A stretch of 11,624 nucleotides of DNA from Thermoguttaceae bacterium. Its GTDB lineage: Bacteria; Planctomycetota; Planctomycetia; Pirellulales; Thermoguttaceae. A program made the translations under genes and the position numbers. The stretch is from positions 1 to 11,624 of the forward strand of contig JANLFZ010000175.1 in the NCBI GenBank assembly GCA_024653385.1, written 5' to 3'. The first letter of the stretch is position 1, and every line of letters starts with the position of its first letter. Below, piece after piece: positions 6,920 through 11,624 of the stretch. The notes under the pieces were generated by a model, which was given only the letters and a program-made list of their open reading frames with translations, was not told the DNA's origin and searched no databases.

Positions 6920-9382
6920 CTACCTTGGCTTCCGGTCCGTCACGAACTCGGCGAGGTTCCGTTCCTCCTCGGCTTGCCACCGGCGGCGCTTGTCGAGAAA
7001 GTGGCGATACCGCGGAACGTGTTCTTCGTTCATCGCCTCGGTGTAGTCGCCCACGTAGGGCACGAGCAAGTCGATCCACACGATGAACCGATCGAGTTCC
7101 GGCTTCGACAATCGGATGCCGTAGTGCTCGCCGCGCTCGAGCATCGCGACAAGCCGGCTCTGCGAGGCCCCCGCATGGTACGGCGGCAGCATCGGCGGCG
7201 CCGACTGAATGTCGATCCACTGGGCCAACCGGCGATCGGCCAGGGCCTTGTACGCGTCGCTCCACTTGCGCTGGGCCTCGGGATCGAGCGTCTGGTCGCC
7301 CTTGAGACTGAAGGCGGGCACCACGTCGCGATCCGACGCGACCGCGCCGCCGGCCTGAGCCGGCGTACCGTCCCAGGCGCGGTCTTCGTAGTGGCAGCGC
7401 ACGCAATGCCGGTCGAGAATCGGTTGGATCTCGCGGATGAAACTGAATCCCCGCGCGGGCCCGTAAAACGGCGCGAGTTCCTGCGGCCCGGACCGCAGCG
7501 CAAGACTCAGGCCGGTCACCGGCGGGGCCGCGTTCTTGTGCTCGTGGCACCCCACGCACGAGGCCGTCTCGCCCGGCTGGAGCGACACCCAACTGCGCAT
7601 CGACTGGATCATCCGGTCCTGCTCGTCCAGGGCCTGAAAGTAGAGGGGCGTGCGCGCCGGGACCGTGAAGCACGCCGACCCGTCGGCATGGACCGCGGCC
7701 GTGCCCAGCACCTTCTTCACGTCCCAGGCCCCCTGGATCGAGATGGGCGTGCTGGCCAACGCCCCGCCGGCCGGCCCGTGGTTCTCGTTCGACCCGATCC
7801 CCGCGGCCCGAAACTCCAACGCCACCACGCGCAAGCGCCGCACGCGCCCGCGCGGGACCCCTTCGAGCCCCGGTCCCCGGTAGATGTCGTGCAGGTACAC
7901 CGTGCCCGTGTCCTTGCGGTAGTCGACCAGGTGAGGCCGCTGGGGCGGACAAGGCCGGGCCGCCAGCGGCACCGGCTGGTTGCACGAAATGCCCGAATCG
8001 CAAGCCAACAACTCCCGCTGCCCGTCGATCGCCATCCAGTAAATCCCGAAATGCGGCGACTCCTCCGTCTTGAACCCGACGAGAAAATGCTCCTCGTCGA
8101 GCGGATACGGGTACTGGAACTGGTCGCCCGACTGGCCGTACGCGTCGATGCGCTCGGCCGGGGTCTCGCGCACCGGGGCGATCAACTGGGCCCCCTGGTT
8201 CTCTTCGCGCCCGCGGCTCGGATCCAGAATGCCCAACCATCCCTTCTGGATCGAATGGTGGCCGGTGAAGATGCACACGATCTTGCCCGTATTGGGAATC
8301 GCCCGGGCGTGAAGCACCGTCGTCGGAAACCACGAGTTGTTCCCGTACACCGCCGACTGGCCCGTGCCGTCGGGGTTCATCTGGAAAAGCCCCTGGGGAT
8401 AGATCTGGCCGCGGTCGTTGTAGTCCCAGCGGGTGTAGATCACGCGGCCGTCGGGCGTGACCGTGGGATAGTTCGTGTGAACCTGATCGAAACCCAATTG
8501 CCGCAAGTAGCGCCCCCTGGCGTCGCACGTGTACAGGTTGCTCACTTCGGTCCACCAGCAATCGACCGTCTGCACGCAACGGGTCGAATTGAACACCAGA
8601 TCGCCGTTGGGCAAGAAGGCCGGCTCGTAGTCGGCAAACCCCAGGCCCGAGGTAATCTGCCGGATCGTGCCCTCGTCGACCGTCATCTCGTAGAGGTGAT
8701 AGTCGTCCCCGTCGAGCGATTTCTTCCAGGCAAAGACGATCCGGCGGCCGTCGTACGACACGTCGGGATCGCGGATCACGCCGTGGCGATCTTCCAAGAG
8801 CGTGCGCACCCGAACCTCGCCCCCTTCGACTTCGAGCAAGCACAAGGCCGAGCCGGGCACGAAATGGCGCTCGTTCTGGGCGTCGGATTGGCCCTCGGTG
8901 TAGGCATAGTGCGAACCGCCCAGGTCGTAATGCTTCGTGAACACCACGCGGCGGAGCTTTTCCAGGTGCGGCGCGAGACGCGCTCGGCGGCGCTGGTGCG
9001 CGGCCGCGAGATAGAGGTCGGCCCAGCGGGGATCGTGCGCCGGCACGGCGCCGCGCGCCAGTTCGTCGTAGCGCGCCCGAAGGGGGCCACCCGCCGGCCC
9101 CAACGCGCCGATCACGTCGGCGATGGCCTCGATCCGCACCCGGTCGCCCGCATCGAGACGGTCCTGAGCCATCCAGTCGGCCACCACGGCCAGGGCCAAC
9201 CTGTCCCGAGGAAACTCGGCCATCGCGCGGTCGAGGGCTTGCTTGGGGCCATGGCCCATCAAGGCGACCAGCCGGGCGCGCCACGGGGCCACGGTCGCCG
9301 GCTCCGCCCCGGCGATCCGATCGGCAGCCGCGCCTGCCAGCGCGAACAGACCCGCAACGAACAGTGGCACTGCGCGTGGCAT
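6920..9382 (-). CDS. Secreted di-haem beta-propeller protein, hydrazine synthase alpha-related (HzsA-like)
   Basis: This 820-residue protein has a signal peptide (hydrophobic 6-19, likely cleavage before about residue 27). A PD40/WD40-type propeller covers about 190-520, with DPDVSYDGRRIVFA near 205 and a conserved-looking GHHSIQKGWLGILDP stretch. A C-terminal cytochrome c part carries two haem motifs, CVGCH (C609, C612, H613) and CVRCH (C660, C663, H664), the second after FIREIQPILDRH as in planctomycete c-type domains. Length and order match the HZS-alpha-related family. It is unlikely to be true hydrazine synthase: no beta/gamma subunit gene is nearby, both haem sites are canonical CXXCH, and from memory the anammox enzyme uses a tyrosine ligand at one haem. 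It probably acts in periplasmic redox chemistry; substrate unknown. The start is firm: AGGAGG precedes the ATG by 7 nt, and a strong promoter lies upstream. Confidence 0.85.
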   Translation of the reverse strand: MPRAVPLFVAGLFALAGAAADRIAGAEPATVAPWRARLVALMGHGPKQALDRAMAEFPRDRLALAVVADWMAQDRLDAGDRVRIEAIADVIGALGPAGGPLRARYDELARGAVPAHDPRWADLYLAAAHQRRRARLAPHLEKLRRVVFTKHYDLGGSHYAYTEGQSDAQNERHFVPGSALCLLEVEGGEVRVRTLLEDRHGVIRDPDVSYDGRRIVFAWKKSLDGDDYHLYEMTVDEGTIRQITSGLGFADYEPAFLPNGDLVFNSTRCVQTVDCWWTEVSNLYTCDARGRYLRQLGFDQVHTNYPTVTPDGRVIYTRWDYNDRGQIYPQGLFQMNPDGTGQSAVYGNNSWFPTTVLHARAIPNTGKIVCIFTGHHSIQKGWLGILDPSRGREENQGAQLIAPVRETPAERIDAYGQSGDQFQYPYPLDEEHFLVGFKTEESPHFGIYWMAIDGQRELLACDSGISCNQPVPLAARPCPPQRPHLVDYRKDTGTVYLHDIYRGPGLEGVPRGRVRRLRVVALEFRAAGIGSNENHGPAGGALASTPISIQGAWDVKKVLGTAAVHADGSACFTVPARTPLYFQALDEQDRMIQSMRSWVSLQPGETASCVGCHEHKNAAPPVTGLSLALRSGPQELAPFYGPARGFSFIREIQPILDRHCVRCHYEDRAWDGTPAQAGGAVASDRDVVPAFSLKGDQTLDPEAQRKWSDAYKALADRRLAQWIDIQSAPPMLPPYHAGASQSRLVAMLERGEHYGIRLSKPELDRFIVWIDLLVPYVGDYTEAMNEEHVPRYRHFLDKRRRWQAEEERNLAEFVTDRKPR

Positions 9383-9464
9383 CGAGTCCTCCTGGAAAAC
9401 CTCTCAACCCAAATACCCCTCGGCCCGGAACCCGCCAGGCCGCGTCCCCCGGGCAAACGAGCCC

Positions 9465-9493
9465 ATTATCGAAGCCGCCCAATCCTGTGTCAA
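9465..9493 (-). promoter_or_regulatory. Strong sigma70-type promoter for the HzsA-like gene
   Basis: On the minus strand, TTGACA (plus coordinates 9488-9493) is followed after exactly 17 nt by GATAAT (9465-9470). Transcription would start near 9458, giving a leader of about 75 nt to the ATG at 9382. It lies in the 190-bp gap after the zinc-ribbon gene, so the cytochrome gene can be transcribed independently of that upstream gene. Confidence 0.65.
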
Positions 9494-9572
9494 AGGCGCC
9501 AGGCGCAAGCGCGCGGGTCGGACCGCGCCACCACAAGCAAGGCGAACGGCCCGCGGGAACTCGTGGCCGTCG

Positions 9573-9893
9573 CTACCACAGCCCCAGCGACCAGAGCAGC
9601 AGGCTAACGATCACCAGCACGGCGACCAGGGTGAGGAATGCAGCCCTGGCCGACATTTCGGCGGGACGCTCGGCCTGGTCGGGAAACTCGCGACGAACAA
9701 ACTCGTCGTAGTCGAAGTCGTCGTCCTCGGCCGAGTAGCCGCCCGGAGACTCCACGTCCGACCACGCTTCCTCGCCCCAGCCCGATTCGTCGCTGGCCCC
9801 GCACTGCCGGCAGAACCTCGCTCCGGCGGGCACGTCGGCCCCGCAGTGCGGACACGGGAAGAAGTCGTCGGTCGGGCGTCGTTTCGCGGCCAT
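9573..9893 (-). CDS. Small zinc-ribbon protein with C-terminal membrane anchor
   Basis: This 106-residue hypothetical protein has two CxxC pairs near its N-terminus (CPHC at 14-17, CRQC at 28-31, with CGA after the second), the pattern of a zinc-ribbon/zinc-beta-ribbon. A very acidic linker follows (EDDDFDYDE at 56-64), then one hydrophobic helix at about 84-106 running to the C-terminus. That suggests a tail-anchored protein with its ribbon in the cytoplasm. The ATG at 9893 is chosen because AAGGTG lies about 7 nt upstream and the ribbon starts directly after; the frame stays open further upstream. It is divergent from the thioredoxin gene and tandem with the HzsA-like gene, 190 bp apart. 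The function is not known; such proteins are common in planctomycetes as uncharacterised reading frames. Confidence 0.7.
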   Translation of the reverse strand: MAAKRRPTDDFFPCPHCGADVPAGARFCRQCGASDESGWGEEAWSDVESPGGYSAEDDDFDYDEFVRREFPDQAERPAEMSARAAFLTLVAVLVIVSLLLWSLGLW

Positions 9894-9903
9894 GATGGGC
9901 ACC

Positions 9904-9932
9904 TTGGCGGGGGCCGGATCGTATCCTATGCT
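9904..9932 (+). promoter_or_regulatory. Candidate promoter of the thioredoxin-like gene
   Basis: TTGGCG (9904-9909), 17 nt, TATGCT (9927-9932). Each hexamer matches the sigma70 consensus at four of six positions with ideal spacing. Transcription would start near 9939, ahead of both candidate starts (GTG 9968, ATG 9995). Confidence 0.4.
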
Positions 9933-9956
9933 ATCGGGAAGACAGCACCGAGTCAT
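9928..9956 (-). promoter_or_regulatory. Candidate promoter of the zinc-ribbon gene
   Basis: On the minus strand, ATGACT (9951-9956), 17 nt, TAGCAT (9928-9933). It shares its -10 bases with the plus-strand promoter, so the two divergent genes might compete for polymerase. The hexamer matches are modest. Confidence 0.3.
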
Positions 9957-9994
9957 CCCCCGCCCTGGTGAACTCCCGCGAGGCGATCGGTCGC

Positions 9995-10699
9995 ATGAGT
10001 CATTCGGAATTGCCGTCCCCAGCACCTCAGGCTTCCCCTTCGGCCCCCGACCAGCAACCACCCGCCCCGCGCTTGGGCTCGCTGATTCTGGGTCTGGCGA
10101 TCATTGCCATTGTCCTCGTTTCGGTCGGAGCGTTGGCCATCCAGGCGTTTTTGGTTCCCGAACGCCGCTGGGAGGAACTGGCCGAGAACCGCGCCGCGCG
10201 GCACTCCGCCGTGGGCCGGCGCCTGCCCGCCCTGGAGCTGGAGCCCCTGGTCGGCGCGGAACGCCGCGTGACACTCGTCGATCTGGCCGGCCAGGTCGCC
10301 CTGGTGAACTTCTGGGGCACGTGGTGCCCGCCGTGCCGCGAGGAACTGCCCGAACTGGCCGGCCTCTGCGCCCGGTTGGCCGGTCACTCCCGGTTCCGGT
10401 TCCTGGCCGTCTCGTGCCTGGCCCGAGGCAACGAGGAAGCCCACCTCGACGACCTGCGCGAAGACACGGCGGCCTTTCTCGCCGCCAGAAAACTGACTCT
10501 CGCGACGTACGCCGACCCCCGAGGCGTCACGCGCGCGGCCGTCAAGCAGCTTGGCGCGTGGAGCGTCTACCCCACCACGATCCTCTTGGATGGCCAAGGC
10601 GTGGTCCGCGCTCTTTGGACCGGCTACGGCCCGGGCGTCGTCGAGGATATGGAAAAACGCATCCTGGAACTGCTCGCCGAGCACGGCCCGGCAACCTGA
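9995..10699 (+). CDS. Membrane-tethered TlpA/ResA-like thioredoxin-fold protein
   Basis: This 234-residue protein has a Pro/Ser/Ala-rich N-tail (1-26), one transmembrane helix at about 27-53, and a thioredoxin-like domain on the outer face of the membrane. The active site is WGTWCPPC, with Cys111 and Cys114 after the hydrophobic strand VALVNF. The conserved cis-Pro segment is present near the C-terminus (VYPTTILLDGQG). This layout matches the TlpA/ResA/CcmG group, whose members reduce disulfides outside the cytoplasm, in ResA/CcmG cases the cysteines of apocytochrome c. The di-haem HzsA-like gene two loci away makes a haem-maturation role attractive, but that is inference. The ATG at 9995 has a weak GAGG about 11 nt upstream; an in-frame GTG at 9968 would add 9 residues without a better site. 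It diverges from the zinc-ribbon gene. Confidence 0.88.
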   Translation: MSHSELPSPAPQASPSAPDQQPPAPRLGSLILGLAIIAIVLVSVGALAIQAFLVPERRWEELAENRAARHSAVGRRLPALELEPLVGAERRVTLVDLAGQVALVNFWGTWCPPCREELPELAGLCARLAGHSRFRFLAVSCLARGNEEAHLDDLREDTAAFLAARKLTLATYADPRGVTRAAVKQLGAWSVYPTTILLDGQGVVRALWTGYGPGVVEDMEKRILELLAEHGPAT

Positions 10700-10704
10700 C
10701 CCGC

Positions 10705-10732
10705 TTGCGGGGATCGACCAATCTGGTACACT
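10705..10732 (+). promoter_or_regulatory. Promoter of the broken tRNA-Ser gene
   Basis: TTGCGG (10705-10710), 16 nt, TACACT (10727-10732), with the tRNA 5' end 20 nt further on. Spacing and position are those of a normal tRNA promoter, so the remnant may still be transcribed. Confidence 0.5.
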
Positions 10733-10752
10733 TCAACCCACGGCGACGCCTC

Positions 10753-10791
10753 GGATGGGTGGCCGAGTGGTCTAAGGCGGCAGTCTTGAAA
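10753..10791 (+). pseudogene. tRNA-Ser(UGA), 5' half only
   Basis: The 39 bases fit a tRNA-Ser up to the anticodon loop: acceptor strand GGATGGG (10753-10759), T8 and G9, D-stem GCC/GGC around GAGTGGTCTAA, G26, anticodon stem GCAGT (10780-10784), and loop CTTGAAA (10785-10791) with anticodon TGA at 10787-10789. The sequence then departs at once. The matching stem ACTGC, the long variable arm, a GGTTCGAAT-type T-arm and the acceptor partner CCCATCC are all absent from the remaining 830 bases in usable order. It cannot give a functional tRNA as it stands. It could be a break made by a mobile element or rearrangement at the tRNA, or a partial duplicate. A functional tRNA-Ser(UGA) must then exist elsewhere, since UCA codons need it. 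Confidence 0.75.
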
Positions 10792-10900
10792 GGCATGGGT
10801 GGGTATCGGCAGGCATCGACTCAACTCCTTATCCTACCACCACTTACCTGCTATTCGTCCGAACCCAAGAAGACACCAAAAAAGGCCGAAAATCCGGGGT

Positions 10901-10923
10901 ACCAGGTGTCACTGACACCTGGT
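10901..10923. repeat. 23-nt near-perfect palindrome (GGTGTC/GACACC type)
   Basis: Two 11-nt arms, ACCAGGTGTCA and TGACACCTGGT, are perfect inverted repeats around one central C. A further GACACC sits at 10872-10877. Such palindromes resemble extragenic repeats spread by REP-associated Y1 transposases, but family membership is from resemblance only. With no T-tract next to it, it is not a standard terminator. Confidence 0.6.
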
Positions 10924-10940
10924 CCAGACCCGTCAATCTG

Positions 10941-10957
10941 CCGTCCCCCGGCGACGG
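10941..10957. repeat. Short hairpin
   Basis: CCGTC (10941-10945) pairs with GACGG (10953-10957) around a 7-nt loop. It is the second in a row of stem-loops after the 23-nt palindrome. Confidence 0.35.
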
Positions 10958-10966
10958 TGTGGAGCC

Positions 10967-11019
10967 TTCCGGCGAATCCCCGGCAAGGCCCCTGGCTTCG
11001 CCTTGGCGGGGCTTCGGAA
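10967..11019. repeat. Imperfect long hairpin
   Basis: CCCCGGCAAGG (10978-10988) pairs with CCTTGGCGGGG (11001-11011) with one mismatch around a 12-nt loop. The stem continues outward after a small internal loop (TTCCG 10967-10971 with CGGAA 11015-11019). It could be part of a REP/MITE-like repeat or of a structured RNA. Confidence 0.4.
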
Positions 11020-11074
11020 CGGGGAAGCAAGGAAAAGGTCTTGACCCGTAGTCATGGTTCTGGGGCTAGCGGTA

Positions 11075-11098
11075 GGGCCCATGCATTGGATATGGCCC
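11075..11098. repeat. Hairpin with one bulge
   Basis: GGGCCCAT (11075-11082) pairs with ATGGCCC (11092-11098) with one bulged C and a 9-nt loop. Confidence 0.35.
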
Positions 11099-11126
11099 TC
11101 GGCATCGTGAAAGGGTGCTAAGGAAC

Positions 11127-11157
11127 GGGCTGGGTGGGTTTGCAATCCATCTAGCCC
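11127..11157 (+). repeat. 11-bp hairpin
   Basis: GGGCTGGGTGG (11127-11137) can pair along its whole length with CCATCTAGCCC (11147-11157), around a 9-nt loop. Two of the pairs are G-U on the plus-strand RNA, so the stem is complete only for a plus-strand transcript. That suggests RNA rather than DNA structure. No T-tract follows. Confidence 0.45.
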
Positions 11158-11283
11158 CTTGCGTATATGTTCCTGAGAGCGATCAAGATAGGCGATGCTC
11201 CTGCGATCGAGGTAATCGATGGGACTTGGTCGAGTTGAGGAGACGGAAGCACCGGTGCCTTTTCTCTTCTGTTCGGCTGGGCT

Positions 11284-11598
11284 TCAGTGACGAGCTATCG
11301 CGGGGACGGGGTGTCCAAGTGTCCGACAAAGATGGATCGCGGCCTCGTAAATGGGCAGATCGTGGACGGCGGCCCACAACTCCAACGGGTTGCCGTGGCT
11401 GTGGCACTTGTGGCAATAGTACCGCCGACGGCGCAAGTTGACCGAGAACGTCCGACTGCGCGGCCACGACGAGCCGTGGACGGGGCAAGGTCCGCGGAGT
11501 TGGTCCCCCCAGCGAGCGACCGGCTCGAAGCCGAGTTGATCGAGCACTTGCTCCATCGTGATCTCGGCACGCAATCGGGCGAAGTCGATCCCAGGCAT
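11284..11598 (-). CDS. Stand-alone CHC2 zinc-finger protein (DnaG-type zinc-binding domain)
   Basis: This 104-residue protein corresponds to the N-terminal zinc-binding domain of bacterial DnaG primase and nothing more. The helix IDFARLRAEITMEQVLDQLG is followed by the ribbon with CPVH (C38, H41) and YYCHKC (C62, C65), then GNPLELWAAVH, closely resembling the CPFH...YxCFGCG..GD..dF pattern of primases. In DnaG this domain contacts template DNA; the TOPRIM catalytic domain is missing and no continuation is seen downstream. The start at 11598 has AGGAAG about 8 nt upstream. Short CHC2 proteins occur in planctomycetes and on mobile elements and may assist replication or recombination, but the role is unproven. 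The gene points toward the stem-loop tract and the broken tRNA, which fits a mobile or rearranged segment. It could also be a primase remnant, though the reading frame is intact and ends cleanly. Confidence 0.85.
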   Translation of the reverse strand: MPGIDFARLRAEITMEQVLDQLGFEPVARWGDQLRGPCPVHGSSWPRSRTFSVNLRRRRYYCHKCHSHGNPLELWAAVHDLPIYEAAIHLCRTLGHPVPAIARH

Positions 11599-11624
11599 GA
11601 CGGTCTTCCTGTTGCTGGGGGTTG

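Larger units (their letters stand above)
10792..11283. other. Gene-less tract rich in stem-loops
   Basis: About 490 bp between the broken tRNA and the CHC2 gene hold no reading frame that looks like a protein; the open frames are Arg/Gly/Pro-rich and lack recognisable motifs. The first 100 bases (about 10805-10895) are visibly poorer in G+C than the flanking genes. From 10901 to 11157 there are at least five consecutive hairpins, listed separately. I see no transposase remnant that I can name. Confidence 0.6.

Noticed and set aside
4491..7046. An 851-codon open frame in another frame of the RND gene
   Set aside because: Extremely Arg/Pro/Gly-rich and overlapping the RND gene entirely; a typical frame shadow.
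6974..9607. An 877-codon open frame antisense to the HzsA-like gene
   Set aside because: A shadow of a clearly real gene with signal peptide, propeller and haem motifs. The antisense product has no recognisable features.
10933..11145. A 70-codon minus-strand and overlapping plus-strand small frames in the stem-loop tract
   Set aside because: No convincing ribosome binding site or motif, and they run through several hairpins; probably not coding.
11131..11157. GGGTTTGCAATCC as a T-arm of the missing tRNA half
   Set aside because: The loop does not match TTCRANY and the acceptor partner CCCATCC is missing. The bases are better explained by the 11-bp hairpin.
10792..11160. A group I intron or other intron inside the tRNA-Ser anticodon loop
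   Set aside because: No 3' exon (ACTGC stem, variable arm, T-arm, CCCATCC) is found in the following 830 bases, and I see no intron core motifs.
11240..11275. GCACCGGTGC followed by a T/C-rich run as an intrinsic terminator
   Set aside because: The palindrome allows only a 3-bp stem with a 4-nt loop, and no plus-strand gene ends there.
11115..11441. A 108-codon plus-strand open frame
   Set aside because: It overlaps the CHC2 gene on the opposite strand and shows no family features.
1..11624. CRISPR array, toxin-antitoxin or anti-phage system
   Set aside because: No regularly spaced direct repeats, cas genes, toxin or nuclease-type defence genes can be recognised in the window.

Overview
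The window looks like chromosome of a high-GC bacterium of the Planctomycetota. The reasons are a long vWA protein with a Tad-type N-terminus, a secreted di-haem protein of the hydrazine-synthase-alpha-related (HzsA-like) family, which is common in planctomycetes, and a stand-alone CHC2 zinc-finger protein. The phylum assignment is inferred from gene content only; no rRNA or other marker gene is present.

Layout. (1) 35-1939 (-): Tad/TadG-like vWA protein anchored in the membrane. It is divergent from (2) 2286-6867 (+): a two-gene RND efflux operon made of a lipoprotein periplasmic adaptor and an HAE1-type inner-membrane pump. No outer-membrane TolC-type partner is in the window, although the adaptor carries the hairpin-tip motif used to dock one. 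The 346-bp divergent interval holds a 14-bp perfect palindrome, another inverted repeat and a candidate promoter. (3) 6920-9382 (-): secreted beta-propeller/di-haem cytochrome c protein, convergent with the pump gene and carrying a very good sigma70-type promoter (TTGACA-17-GATAAT). (4) 9573-9893 (-): small zinc-ribbon protein with a C-terminal membrane anchor, divergent from (5) 9995-10699 (+): a membrane-tethered TlpA/ResA-like thioredoxin. The thioredoxin could serve the disulfide or haem-attachment chemistry needed by the neighbouring cytochrome, but this is inferred from proximity.

(6) 10705-11283: a promoter followed by a tRNA-Ser(UGA) gene that breaks off directly after the anticodon loop, then about 490 bp without a convincing gene but with a run of at least five stem-loops, including a 23-nt near-perfect palindrome. 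(7) 11284-11598 (-): a 104-residue CHC2 (DnaG-type) zinc-finger protein with no primase catalytic domain. Regions 6-7 look like the edge of a mobile or rearranged segment placed at a tRNA gene.

The points most worth a second look are the beheaded tRNA-Ser with its intact promoter, the stem-loop tract next to a free-standing CHC2 protein, and a 45-bp in-frame palindromic segment inside the RND pump gene that encodes 15 extra-looking residues.
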